A stretch of 64,000 nucleotides of DNA from assembly GCA_963977105.1 (NCBI GenBank), contig CAXBNI010000001.1, positions 372,001 to 436,000 on the forward strand. Reading direction: 5' to 3'. Of the stretch, positions 44,435 through 52,891 are shown piece after piece. A model generated the notes under the pieces. The model saw only the letters and a program-made list of their open reading frames with translations. It made no database searches and was not told the origin of the DNA. A program made the translations under genes and the position numbers. Source of the DNA: UBA2705 sp963977105 (GTDB taxonomy: Bacteria; Pseudomonadota; Alphaproteobacteria; Micavibrionales; Micavibrionaceae). Each line of letters begins with the position of its first letter. Positions within the stretch are counted from its first letter, which is position 1.

Positions 44435-45437
44435 GGTCTACACCAAAGCAGCGTTGATAATATTCTCTGAGGATGGGGCGTTCGGCTTCGTCACATTTGT
44501 TGTAAAAGCTTAATTTGAAAGAAAGCTCACGGTCACCGAATATTTCAGTGTTATCAGCCCAACTCAAAACTGTACGCGGCGACATTAATGTTGAGAGGTC
44601 ACCGGACTTAAAGCCTTTACGGGTCAAGTTCGCGACCTGTACCATTGCGCGGATTTCATCTTTATCTTCTTCGGATGTGAGCTCGGGTATCTTTTTGAGG
44701 ATGATTTGTGCTTCTTTTTCAGGCGGCAGATAATTAAGTACAGTGACGATGTTCCAGCGGTCCATTTGACCTTGGTTGATTTGCTGTGTGCCGTGATAAA
44801 GGCCTGTTGTATCACCAAGGCCGATTGTGTTCGCGGTCGCAAATAAACGGAAAGCAGGGTGCGGGCGAATGATTTTATTTTGGTCAAGCAAGGTAAGCTT
44901 GCCTTCTGCCTCCAGAATACGCTGAATAACAAACATAACGTCGGGACGACCTGCATCATATTCATCAAAAACGAGGGCGACGGGGTTTTGCAATGCCCAT
45001 GTTAAAATGCCTTCTTTCCATTCTGTGACTTGCTTGCCTTCTTTTAAGACGATGGCATCCTTACCCAATAAATCCATACGGCTAACATGGGAATCGAGGT
45101 TGACGCGCATACAAGGCCATCTTAGGCGTGCTGCGATTTGTTCAATATGGGTTGATTTACCTGTACCGTGAAAACCTTGCACCATGACGCGGCGGTTATG
45201 CGCAAAGCCTGCAAGTATAGCGAGGGTGGTGTCGTGATCGAACTGGTATGTATCGTCAATTTCCGGCACATTAGGGATGTCGTGGGCAAAGCCAGGGACT
45301 TTCATATCAACATCGATATTAAACGTTTCACGCACATCATACATTTCATCGGGAATGGTGCTGTGTACACGGCTATTTTCAAGCTGTTTAGTATCGAAGG
45401 TTGTTGATTTTTGGGCGTTTTTTGTTTCTTCACTCAC
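44424..45437 (-). CDS. cobS: cobaltochelatase CobS subunit (AAA+ ATPase)
   Basis: A 337-residue MoxR-like AAA+ ATPase. Walker A is GFHGTGKSTHIEQIAARL (from about residue 90), Walker B is ALVFDEYDAGRPDV, sensor 1 is RLFATANTIGLGD. It partners CobT (next gene). The first 50 residues carry the alphaproteobacterial CobS N terminus (VPGFAHDIPNVPEID). Together with the J-protein and bolA upstream it forms an order common in alphaproteobacteria. Confidence 0.95.
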   Translation of the reverse strand: MSEETKNAQKSTTFDTKQLENSRVHSTIPDEMYDVRETFNIDVDMKVPGFAHDIPNVPEIDDTYQFDHDTTLAILAGFAHNRRVMVQGFHGTGKSTHIEQIAARLRWPCMRVNLDSHVSRMDLLGKDAIVLKEGKQVTEWKEGILTWALQNPVALVFDEYDAGRPDVMFVIQRILEAEGKLTLLDQNKIIRPHPAFRLFATANTIGLGDTTGLYHGTQQINQGQMDRWNIVTVLNYLPPEKEAQIILKKIPELTSEEDKDEIRAMVQVANLTRKGFKSGDLSTLMSPRTVLSWADNTEIFGDRELSFKLSFYNKCDEAERPILREYYQRCFGVDLDE

Positions 45438-45519
45438 GGTATGGCGTCCTTAGAAGTCGTTTTAAGCGTATAGTTATTTATACAAAAAATAAGGAAGGAA
45501 TGCGATTTTTAAAGGGGGC

Positions 45520-46173
45520 TTATCCCTTTAATTTTTCTTCTAAGCGCTCGTACTTCTCATAAGAGAGGCGTAGCAGAGTGTAGGCAGCATTAATATTTTT
45601 GCTTCTTTCCTCTGCCATAGGGCAATTGCTGTTTACATCAGGGTGGAATTTTTTCACGAGCGTTTTATAGGCGGCCTTGATGATTTCAAGGGTAACCGGC
45701 GGCGCTAGCCCGAGTTCCTGAAGCGCTTTAAACTCAGGGGTGTTTCTGTCTTGGTAGCTTGTATAGCCATGGGAGCCATTATCACGCTTATTATTGTTGG
45801 AGCCATTATTGCCATTATGGCTTCTTGGTGCTTCTTTCCCTGTGAAGTGGTATTCTTGCCAAGCCTTGTTTCTCAGTATCTCTTCAGTAGCGCCTTCTGT
45901 AGCGAATTTCCATGTCGGTCGATCCCATATTGTGCCGTTATAGATATAGTCTTCGACGTCGCGGTCAGGCATGCCGTCAAAATAATTCCATGCACGGTTA
46001 TATGAGCTAACGTGCTCATAACAAAAATTATAATATTCACTGAGCCCCCTGTTTTTAGGGGCGCGATGTTCGGCATGCACATCGCATTCGGGCATTTCAC
46101 ATACACGAACGATTATTTTTGGTTTGTCGTCATCAAATAAGGGCGACTTTTCTTGTAGTTTAATTCTAGGCAT
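45520..46173 (-). CDS. J-domain protein with N-terminal Cys-containing region
   Basis: A 217-residue protein with a C-terminal J domain (about 155-215): PVTLEIIKAAYKTLVKKFHPDVN with the HPD motif. The N-terminal half has a conserved Cys/His pattern (CEMPECDVHAEHRAP, NFCYEHVSSYNRAWNYFDGM) typical of the alphaproteobacterial DnaJ-like protein found next to cobS and bolA. A low-complexity Asn/Gly linker separates the parts. It should stimulate DnaK; the Cys region may bind metal. Divergent from bolA with 60 nt between starts. Confidence 0.9.
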   Translation of the reverse strand: MPRIKLQEKSPLFDDDKPKIIVRVCEMPECDVHAEHRAPKNRGLSEYYNFCYEHVSSYNRAWNYFDGMPDRDVEDYIYNGTIWDRPTWKFATEGATEEILRNKAWQEYHFTGKEAPRSHNGNNGSNNNKRDNGSHGYTSYQDRNTPEFKALQELGLAPPVTLEIIKAAYKTLVKKFHPDVNSNCPMAEERSKNINAAYTLLRLSYEKYERLEEKLKG

Positions 46174-46234
46174 AAATTGATTATAATGTTTTTCGTTTTA
46201 ATTTTACAGAAAAATATCAGGCTTAGGGGCTAAA

Positions 46235-46504
46235 ATGGAAGAAAAAAAACAAACCGTCGCTGCGGAAATTGCAAATAGACTCACTCTGGCCTTTTCACCA
46301 GAGCAATTAGAGGTTATAGACGAAAGTCATCTGCATGTAGGTCATGCAGGCTACCGTGAGGGCGGAGAGAGCCATTTCAAGGTTATTATTAAGGCTGATG
46401 CCCTTAGTGAATACAATCGTATTGATAAGCACAAGATGATTTACGCGGAGCTTTCGCCGCTCATGAACGTAAAAATACATGCATTATCAATAAGTTGCGT
46501 GTAA
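46235..46504 (+). CDS. bolA: BolA-family protein
   Basis: An 89-residue BolA-like protein. The fold-defining segments LEVIDESHLHVGHAGYREGG and ESHFKVIIKADAL are clear, as are the conserved HKMIYAEL helix and the HALSI ending. BolA proteins act with monothiol glutaredoxins in Fe-S and iron homeostasis. Divergent from the J-protein gene, an arrangement conserved in alphaproteobacteria. Confidence 0.95.
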   Translation: MEEKKQTVAAEIANRLTLAFSPEQLEVIDESHLHVGHAGYREGGESHFKVIIKADALSEYNRIDKHKMIYAELSPLMNVKIHALSISCV

Positions 46505-46575
46505 TAGTTTTTCTATACTCGCCACTACCTTGGGTTGATTAGGTGTAATTTATGGTGCGCATGCAATACTTTGGG

Positions 46576-46603
46576 TTGTTTTTGTGCCTTTCTTATGTAT
46601 ACT
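46576..46603 (+). promoter_or_regulatory. sigma70-type promoter of the RHH gene
   Basis: TTGTTT (46576-46581), a 16-nt spacer and TATACT (46598-46603) lie about 34 nt upstream of the ATG at 46637. Confidence 0.55.
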
Positions 46604-46636
46604 TTGGTTGTGTTTATAACCAAGGTTTTTTAAACG

Positions 46637-47011
46637 ATGTATGAAGACTTATTTAAAGAGAAATCAGCGCGAAAAACGAGTTTATCGGGGCGTAACGTTA
46701 CAATATTGGGGCGTCGGACTTCGATACGGCTTGAGCCGCAGATGTGGGATATTTTGTATGAAGTTGCAGAACGTGAGAAAACCACAATACATGAGTTTTG
46801 CTCTTTGGTGTCATTACGTAAGCATGAGGGTGCGAGCCTGACATCTTCCATACGGGTATTTTTATTGCTTTATTACCGGGCTGCAGCATCACAAACGGGA
46901 CATATTAAAGCGGGGCACGGTAACTTTCAAAACATGATTAAGCGTGCGCGTATTAATGTGGATTTAAAAACAGGCAAAGGGCTGCTCGCCACGAGTGGGG
47001 CGCGTGATTAG
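46637..47011 (+). CDS. ribbon-helix-helix domain protein
   Basis: A 124-residue protein with an RHH_4-type domain at about residues 25-85: GRRTSIRLEPQMWDILYEVA, then EKTTIHEFCSLVSLR and LTSSIRVFLLLYYRAA. The domain is common in alphaproteobacteria and is thought to bind DNA as a dimer. The N terminus is basic, and the C-terminal 35 residues include a basic helix (MIKRARINVDL). It has its own promoter and a possible terminator overlapping the accA end. Targets are unknown. Confidence 0.8.
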   Translation: MYEDLFKEKSARKTSLSGRNVTILGRRTSIRLEPQMWDILYEVAEREKTTIHEFCSLVSLRKHEGASLTSSIRVFLLLYYRAAASQTGHIKAGHGNFQNMIKRARINVDLKTGKGLLATSGARD

Positions 47012-47055
47012 TTTCCAAAGCAATACTTAAAACTATATTTAGAGCTATTTGAAGA

Positions 47056-47092
47056 GGAAGGTCGCTATATTAAGCGGCCTTTCCCATTTTTA
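47056..47092 (+). terminator. hairpin terminator shared by the RHH gene and accA
   Basis: GGAAGGTCGCT pairs with AGCGGCCTTTCC (one bulge, one G-T pair) around a 6-nt loop, followed by ATTTTT on the plus strand. It overlaps the last codons of convergent accA. Confidence 0.5.
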
Positions 47093-48011
47093 AGAACTTA
47101 TCTTCTCTTTTGGCGACCAGCTTGTCGGGCTTCCAAGGGTTGAGCTCTTTCAAGGCTTTTTCAATCTGTTTTGCAACCATTGAGATGGTTTCTTTCTTGT
47201 TTCTGTGTGCGCCGCCATGAGGCTCTGAGATGATGCCGTCAATGAGACCGTTTTCTAGCATATCTTTCGCGGTCAATTTGAGCGCGGTTGCGGCATCTTT
47301 AGCGAAATCTGCGCTACGCCATAAAATAGATGCACAGCCTTCTGGTGATATAACAGAATAAATTGAGTTCTCAAGCATGTAGATTTTATCTGCAGCAGCA
47401 ATTGCAATTGCTCCGCCTGAGCCGCCTTCGCCGATAACAACCGAAATCATAGGTACTTCTAACTTGAGGCACGATTCAATAGAGCGTGCAATCGCTTCGG
47501 ACTGACCTCGCTCTTCTGCGCCTAAGCCAGGATATGCGCCTGCAGTGTCGATAAGGGATATGACAGGGATTTGGAACCGTGAAGCCATGTCCATTAGGCG
47601 CTGTGCTTTACGGTAGCCTTCTGGCCGTGCCATGCCAAAATTATGTTTGATGCGGCTTTCTGTGTCGCTGCCTTTTTCTTGGCCAATAACAACAACGCTT
47701 TGTCCTTTAAAGCGCCCGATGCCGCCAATTAGGGCGTGATCTTCACCAAATAAGCGGTCACCAGCAAGCGGCGTGAAGTCTTCGATCATATTTTCAATAT
47801 AATCGGTCATATGTGGGCGTTCTGGATGGCGCGCGACTTGTACAATTTGCGCAGGTGTAAGGCGTGAATAGATTTGAGAAAGGAGGCGGTCTGCTTTGCT
47901 TTGCATACGAGAGATTTCATCCGCGATGTTTAGCTCATCATCATTGCTTACATGACGGAGTTCCGCAATTTTTGATTCTAACTCGATGACGGGCTTTTCA
48001 AACTCAAGCAT
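47070..48011 (-). CDS. accA: acetyl-CoA carboxylase carboxyltransferase subunit alpha
   Basis: A 313-residue subunit that with AccD transfers CO2 from biotin to acetyl-CoA in the first step of fatty-acid synthesis. The helical N terminus (FEKPVIELESKIAEL) and the crotonase-type core (VISLIDTAGAYPGLGAEERG, EGGSGGAIAI, ISPEGCASILW) are typical. Full length. Monocistronic here, downstream of xerD on the same strand with a hairpin between the two. Confidence 0.97.
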   Translation of the reverse strand: MLEFEKPVIELESKIAELRHVSNDDELNIADEISRMQSKADRLLSQIYSRLTPAQIVQVARHPERPHMTDYIENMIEDFTPLAGDRLFGEDHALIGGIGRFKGQSVVVIGQEKGSDTESRIKHNFGMARPEGYRKAQRLMDMASRFQIPVISLIDTAGAYPGLGAEERGQSEAIARSIESCLKLEVPMISVVIGEGGSGGAIAIAAADKIYMLENSIYSVISPEGCASILWRSADFAKDAATALKLTAKDMLENGLIDGIISEPHGGAHRNKKETISMVAKQIEKALKELNPWKPDKLVAKREDKFLKMGKAA

Positions 48012-48106
48012 ATCTTAACTTTCTCTACTTTATCGTGCGCTAATGCGCTGTATCGTTTTTACTTTTTTAAATTCTGTGTTTTGAATTTATTGGCCTGTAT
48101 AACAAA

Positions 48107-48140
48107 TCAAGCAGGTAATGACAAATCAAAACCTGCTTGA
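48107..48140 (-). terminator. perfect 10-bp hairpin downstream of xerD
   Basis: TCAAGCAGGT pairs exactly with ACCTGCTTGA around a 14-nt loop, 34 nt past the xerD stop on the minus strand. The following T-run is weak, so it is a terminator or an mRNA 3'-end stabiliser for xerD. Confidence 0.45.
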
Positions 48141-48173
48141 AATAAAAATTATTATAGGGCGAAATGCTAAATA

Positions 48174-49166
48174 TTAAGCGTTTGTACCTGTTTTGGACAT
48201 TGGGTGCTTCTCATCAACAGTGTCTTTCAAATCTTTACCAATGATATGAGTATAGATTTGTGTTGTTGCGATGTCAGCGTGACCAAGCATTTTCTGTACT
48301 GAACGAAGATCTGCACCACGGCTAAGTAGGTGTGTTGCAAATGCGTGACGTAGTACATGTGGGCTAACGCGGTCTTCATCAACTTTAGCTGCGCGTGCAA
48401 GATCCTTAAGGAGCTGTGCAAAACGCTGGCGTGTAAGGTGACCTTTTACTGAGGTCTTTGATGGGAATAACCACTGTGCCTGTGTGCCTTCATCTTCAGG
48501 AGAGATAAAGTTTTTACGTACATCAGTATAGTTGTTCATCGCTTTTTGCGCAGGGTCACTTAAAGGAACCATACGTTCACGACCGCCTTTACCTTCAACA
48601 AGAAGGAACTGCATGTCTTCGCCAACAGCAACCATTGAAAGACCAACAAGTTCTGATACACGTAAGCCAGTTGCATAAAGCATTTCCAGTAAACATACGA
48701 GGCGTACGCTTTCTGCTGTGCCTGCTTCTGCAGCAACGCGAATAAGAGTACTTACTTCATCTTCGCTAAGTGTTTTTGGCAATGTGCGGCCTTGTTTAGG
48801 GCTTTCGATTGTAGATGTAGGATCATCTTTACGCATTTTTTCTGAAATCACAAAACGGTAATATTGACGCATCGCTGATAAGCGGCGCGCAATTGTGCGT
48901 TCAGAAATTTTGCCGGTACCTTTGCCTTTTGCATTCGCTTTGCCTGCAAGGTCTTTAAGGTAGGCTTTAATTTCATCTGTGTTTGCTTTGTCAATATCAG
49001 AAGTCATCTGATTCTTGAGGAACAAACTGACGTCAGCTAAATCTCTCCAATAGGCTTGGCGAGTGTTTAATGCTGCACCACGTTCTGTTTGTAGCATATT
49101 CAAAAAAGCGTCTACAGAAGGGTGTAGATCCGGTTTCGGTAGTGCTGGGCGTCCTGGACGTGCCAT
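48174..49166 (-). CDS. xerD: tyrosine recombinase XerD
   Basis: A 330-residue site-specific recombinase for chromosome-dimer resolution at dif. The N-terminal SAM-like core-binding domain is at about 15-110. The catalytic residues are in ATGLRVSELVGL (Arg), EGKGGRERMVPL (Lys), SPHVLRHAFATHLL (His-x2-Arg), MLGHADIATTQIYTHI (His and nucleophile Tyr). The basic Pro-rich leader MARPGRPALPKP is slightly longer than in E. coli. Location next to aroK-aroB is usual in alphaproteobacteria, supporting XerD over an integron or phage integrase. Confidence 0.95.
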   Translation of the reverse strand: MARPGRPALPKPDLHPSVDAFLNMLQTERGAALNTRQAYWRDLADVSLFLKNQMTSDIDKANTDEIKAYLKDLAGKANAKGKGTGKISERTIARRLSAMRQYYRFVISEKMRKDDPTSTIESPKQGRTLPKTLSEDEVSTLIRVAAEAGTAESVRLVCLLEMLYATGLRVSELVGLSMVAVGEDMQFLLVEGKGGRERMVPLSDPAQKAMNNYTDVRKNFISPEDEGTQAQWLFPSKTSVKGHLTRQRFAQLLKDLARAAKVDEDRVSPHVLRHAFATHLLSRGADLRSVQKMLGHADIATTQIYTHIIGKDLKDTVDEKHPMSKTGTNA

Positions 49167-49234
49167 TTTTTAGTTCTCCTTATTATACTCTGCGTTCTTA
49201 TTAACGTTGGTTAGTGTCAATATTCGTGCAGATG

Positions 49235-49260
49235 ATAACCCCACGGTTATTGTTTTTTTT
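49235..49260 (+). terminator. orphan terminator-like hairpin in the xerD-aroK gap
   Basis: ATAACC-CCAC-GGTTAT followed by TGTTTTTTTT has the form of an intrinsic terminator on the plus strand, but no plus-strand gene lies upstream. It falls inside the xerD leader on the other strand. The AT-rich stretch 49261-49441 holds the promoter below and nothing else that I can see. Confidence 0.35.
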
Positions 49261-49296
49261 ATAAATTACACACTCTGAAGCAGAATGCGAAACTAG

Positions 49297-49325
49297 TTAT
49301 TACATAATTTATTTTCACCTGTCAA
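49297..49325 (-). promoter_or_regulatory. sigma70-type promoter of xerD
   Basis: On the minus strand consensus TTGACA (49325-49320), a 17-nt spacer and TAATAA (49302-49297). This gives an xerD leader of about 125 nt. A second TTGACA in the opposite direction (49335-49340) forms an inverted repeat with it but has no good -10. Confidence 0.5.
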
Positions 49326-49441
49326 GCTGTAAATTTGACATAAGTTCATTTATTCTCAAAAACTTCATAAAAAATAAGAGCTTATCAGCACACAATATTA
49401 GGCTAATCTAATTATAACACATGCTAATTAAACATATTACT

Positions 49442-49582
49442 TTATTCTTGTGTGCCTATAAATTGTGCAGTATCAATAGATTGATCGATAGGTTGCGGTT
49501 CAATTTGTGGCTGTGTTAAGCCGAGCCACGCAACGCCAGCGACAAGAATAAGTAAAAATAGTAATATAAAAATTTTTTTCAT
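49442..49582 (-). CDS. 46-residue single-pass membrane protein
   Basis: A short frame with start MKKIFILLFLLILVAGVAWL, a classic N-terminal membrane helix, then a polar Gln/Pro/Asp/Ile tail (LTQPQIEPQPIDQSID) to a TAA stop. An AAGG-type ribosome site lies about 8-11 nt upstream of the ATG. The lysines before the helix and the polar C-terminal tail suggest an inner-membrane protein with the tail in the periplasm. It lies in the otherwise AT-rich gap between xerD and aroK. Too short for homology by eye; coding status rests on composition and start context. Confidence 0.5.
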   Translation of the reverse strand: MKKIFILLFLLILVAGVAWLGLTQPQIEPQPIDQSIDTAQFIGTQE

Positions 49583-49656
49583 AATCTGCCTTTTGAGTTT
49601 GTAACTATCAGATTGCTTTCGCTTTGTAGTTACGGTAAGTTACAGTCTTAATTGGC

Positions 49657-50238
49657 ATGAGCCAAGTAATTTTTTGTAATGATAAAAAAAATGTGTATAT
49701 GGGCCCGAGTCTTTTGAATTCTGAACAAATAGTACTAACAAAACCGATTGCCCTTATTGGTATGATGGGTGTAGGGAAGACCCACATTGGACGTTTACTG
49801 GCAAAAGAGCTTGGTATTTCCTTTGTTGATTCTGATGATGAAATCGTCCTAAGTGCAGGGCAAGCTGTCTGTGATATATTTGAGTTTTATGGCGAGCCGG
49901 CCTTTCGTGATCTGGAAGGTAAAGTGATTGAGCGCCTGCTTGAAAACAAGGCTAGTGTGATATCAACAGGCGGAGGCTGCATTACGCAGCCTGAAACTTT
50001 AGAAAAGCTTAAGTTGTCTTCGCATTTGATTTGGTTGACGTCAGATATAGATGTTTTAGTTGAACGGACTGCACGTCGTGACGATAGGCCTTTGCTAAAA
50101 GGCCGCGACCCGCATGAAGCTTTGTCTTCTTTATTCGCTGCGCGTAAACCTTTATATGCGCAGGCTGCCTTCTCTGTTGATTCTGGAGCTGGCGCGCGTG
50201 ATGTAGTGCAAAAAATAATTGATTATTTGGCTGAGTAG
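49657..50238 (+). CDS. aroK: shikimate kinase
   Basis: A 193-residue P-loop kinase of the shikimate pathway. Walker A is IGMMGVGKTHIGRLLA, the substrate-binding Asp is in FVDSDDEIV, STGGGCI and the adenine/lid region with RDDRPLLKG are conserved. The first about 28 residues form a variable leader before the fold, so a later start is conceivable, but no better one with a ribosome site is seen. Followed by aroB after 41 nt, the usual aroK-aroB pair. Confidence 0.95.
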   Translation: MSQVIFCNDKKNVYMGPSLLNSEQIVLTKPIALIGMMGVGKTHIGRLLAKELGISFVDSDDEIVLSAGQAVCDIFEFYGEPAFRDLEGKVIERLLENKASVISTGGGCITQPETLEKLKLSSHLIWLTSDIDVLVERTARRDDRPLLKGRDPHEALSSLFAARKPLYAQAAFSVDSGAGARDVVQKIIDYLAE

Positions 50239-50279
50239 TAAATGCGCGTTATATTAAAGCGAATGATAGCGAAAGAATA

Positions 50280-51428
50280 ATGATGAAGATTGAGCAGTGC
50301 AATGTTGAAAACGGCTATCAATGTGTGAACGTGGCCTTGGGTGCGCGCAGCTACGACATATACATAGAAAATGATAGCCTTGAGCGTGCTACGAGGTTTG
50401 TAGCGTCCCACTATGCAGGTAAATCTATCTTTATTATTACCGATCAGGCTGTACGTAGCGTTTGTACAGATGAGTTGGTGGCTGCACTTCAAAACGATTT
50501 TAGCGATATTAAGCAATTTGATGTTCCGTCTGGGGAAGCTAGTAAATCAGTCCCTATGTATGGTGAGATATTGCAGTGGCTGGCCTGTGAAGGCGCGCGC
50601 CGAGATTCTTTGATTGTTGCGATTGGTGGCGGCGTTGTCGGCGACTTGGCTGGATTTGTCGCGGCAAGTTATATGCGCGGTATCGACTTTATACAAATCC
50701 CCACAACCTTACTGGCGCAAGTTGATAGCTCTGTTGGCGGCAAAACCGCAATCAATATTGCGGCGGGGAAAAACCTTGTTGGGGCGTTCTATCAGCCCAA
50801 AGCAGTGTTTTGTAGCTCACGTGCCTTAAAATCATTGCCGCCGCGCGAAATGCGCGCAGGTTATGCTGAGATTTATAAATATGGATTGCTGTGGGATGTT
50901 TCTTTTATGCTGTGGCTGCATGAAAATGGAGGGCGATTATTGGCTCATGATGCCGAGGCTGTACATTATGCTGTTGGGCGTTGCTGTGAAATAAAGGCTG
51001 AGATTGTGGCCAAGGATGAGCGCGAATCTGGTTTGCGTGCGTTGCTGAATTTGGGCCACACCTTTGGCCATGTTCTTGAAACGCTATGTGAATATGATGA
51101 TCGGCTGCGGCATGGTGAGGCGGTGTCCGTCGGTATGTGTTTAGCGGCGGAGCTATCCGAAGTTATGGGGCACATAAGTGCGGATGATACACGAAGCGTC
51201 GTGGCGCATTTGAAGAGCGTGTCACTGCCGACGGCATATGCAGATATAAAAAATCGTCCAGAGACAAGCGTTGACGAGATGATGGCCTTGATGCTGCGTG
51301 ATAAAAAGGCTAGCGCAACGGGAGTGACGTTTATCGTGCTCGAATCTTTAGGGCACGCCGTGACTAACAATGCTGTTAGTGAAATAGATTTACGTGACGT
51401 TCTTGAACGTTTTGTCGCGTGTTCGTAA
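50280..51428 (+). CDS. aroB: 3-dehydroquinate synthase
   Basis: A 382-residue NAD- and metal-dependent enzyme converting DAHP to dehydroquinate. NAD-binding and active-site motifs: IAIGGGVVGDLAGFVAASYM-like region, IPTTLLAQVDSSVGGKTAIN, NLGHTFGHVLE (metal His), RHGEAVSVGM (metal His). Full length. Forms the aroK-aroB operon; corC-like gene follows after 37 nt. Confidence 0.97.
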   Translation: MMKIEQCNVENGYQCVNVALGARSYDIYIENDSLERATRFVASHYAGKSIFIITDQAVRSVCTDELVAALQNDFSDIKQFDVPSGEASKSVPMYGEILQWLACEGARRDSLIVAIGGGVVGDLAGFVAASYMRGIDFIQIPTTLLAQVDSSVGGKTAINIAAGKNLVGAFYQPKAVFCSSRALKSLPPREMRAGYAEIYKYGLLWDVSFMLWLHENGGRLLAHDAEAVHYAVGRCCEIKAEIVAKDERESGLRALLNLGHTFGHVLETLCEYDDRLRHGEAVSVGMCLAAELSEVMGHISADDTRSVVAHLKSVSLPTAYADIKNRPETSVDEMMALMLRDKKASATGVTFIVLESLGHAVTNNAVSEIDLRDVLERFVACS

Positions 51429-51465
51429 TATAAAGATAATTTTTAAACCTAGGAATGATAAATAA

Positions 51466-52812
51466 ATGGAAAAAGTAAGCGCCGTCGACGTAATGCAAGC
51501 TGCAGAAAAGCTTCCACCATTAGAAGACCCCATGGTTTGGACGTCTGTTGGTGTGATCTTCTGTTTGATGGCCTTGTCTGGGTTTTTCTCAGGCTCAGAA
51601 ACATCACTTACCGCTGTATCAGAGGCGCGTATGCTGCATCTGGAGAAGGATGGCAACCCAAGGGCGGGGCTAGTTCGTAAGTTAACGGACCAAAAAGACC
51701 GCTTAATTGGCGCATTGCTGCTTGGTAACAACCTTGTGAATATTTTGGCGACATCTATGGCTACAGGCGTGTTGATGTCTATTTTTGGCGAAGCGGGGAT
51801 CGTCTACGCAACGATTGTGATGACGTTATTGGTGTTAATTTTTGCTGAAGTACTGCCCAAGACATATGCATTGCTCCATGCGGATAAAATGGCGCTCAAG
51901 ATTTCTCCGGTTATTAATATTGTCGTTATCGTTTTCTCTCCCGTTTCACAGTTGGTTGTTTGGGTGGTGCGCCGCACATTGATGCTTTTTGGGGTTCGCG
52001 TGGACTATGTGAATGTTGGCGGTGATGTTGAAGAGCTGCGTGGCGCGATTGAAATGCACCGTGGTTCTGCGCAAGGCGTTCATGAACAGCGTGCGATGCT
52101 GCGTTCCATTCTTGATTTGGCCGATGTCGAGGTTGAAGAGATTATGGTGCATCGTAAGAATGTTGAAGTGCTTGATATTAATATGCCGATTTCTGATTTG
52201 GTTCACGAAGTTCTGCATAGCCGGTTTACGCGCATTCCATTATATAATGAAAACCGTGACGATATTATCGGTGTCTTGCATGCAAAGGAATTGTTCCGTG
52301 CGCTGCAGAAAACGCAAAACGATACAAGTAAAATCGACATACGTGAGGTCGTTAGTGAGCCGTGGTTTATACCGGAGACATCAAATCTTTACGATCAATT
52401 ACAGTCATTTAGAGAGAGACGTGAACATTTTGCTTTAGTTGTTGATGAGTATGGTGCTTTTAAAGGTGTGGTCACGCTAGAGGATATCTTGGAGGAAATT
52501 GTCGGGGATATTGATGATGAGCATGACATTGCCGTTAAGGGGGTCCGTAAAGGGCCTGATGGCCTTTATTTGGTTAAAGGTGACGTTACGATACGTGACC
52601 TTAACCGTGAATTTGAGTGGGATTTACCTGATGAAGATTATTCGACAATTGCGGGGCTCATTATATTTGAAGCAAAGCAGCTGCCAAATGTAAATCAGCG
52701 TTTTAACTTCTATGGTTTTGACTTTGAAATTATTAGACGTCAGCGTAATCAAATTACGATGATCGCTGTGCGTCCACCGGCTGACATTGCGCAGGATGAT
52801 GATATGAGCTAG
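51466..52812 (+). CDS. HlyC/CorC-family membrane protein (DUF21-CBS)
   Basis: A 448-residue protein. The N-terminal DUF21 (CNNM) domain has about four membrane segments with SGFFSGSETSLTAVSEARM and LLLGNNLVNILAT. A CBS pair follows (VEEIMVHRKNVEVLD, FTRIPLYNENRDDIIGVLH, ALVVDEYGAFKGVVTLEDIL) and then a CorC_HlyC domain (DYSTIAGLIIFEAKQLPN). Family members are implicated in magnesium or other cation efflux. Downstream of aroB on the same strand, as in many alphaproteobacteria. Confidence 0.93.
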   Translation: MEKVSAVDVMQAAEKLPPLEDPMVWTSVGVIFCLMALSGFFSGSETSLTAVSEARMLHLEKDGNPRAGLVRKLTDQKDRLIGALLLGNNLVNILATSMATGVLMSIFGEAGIVYATIVMTLLVLIFAEVLPKTYALLHADKMALKISPVINIVVIVFSPVSQLVVWVVRRTLMLFGVRVDYVNVGGDVEELRGAIEMHRGSAQGVHEQRAMLRSILDLADVEVEEIMVHRKNVEVLDINMPISDLVHEVLHSRFTRIPLYNENRDDIIGVLHAKELFRALQKTQNDTSKIDIREVVSEPWFIPETSNLYDQLQSFRERREHFALVVDEYGAFKGVVTLEDILEEIVGDIDDEHDIAVKGVRKGPDGLYLVKGDVTIRDLNREFEWDLPDEDYSTIAGLIIFEAKQLPNVNQRFNFYGFDFEIIRRQRNQITMIAVRPPADIAQDDDMS

Positions 52813-52837
52813 CGGTCAGTTTTATCTGATAGGTAAT

Positions 52838-52867
52838 AAAAAAGGCGCATAATCTATGCGCCTTTTT
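52838..52867. terminator. bidirectional terminator
   Basis: AAAAAGGCGCAT pairs with ATGCGCCTTTTT around a 5-nt loop with A- and T-runs on both sides, between the convergent corC-like gene and the lipoprotein gene. Confidence 0.85.
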
Positions 52868-52891
52868 AGTAATTATTTCTGAACTCCAGAA

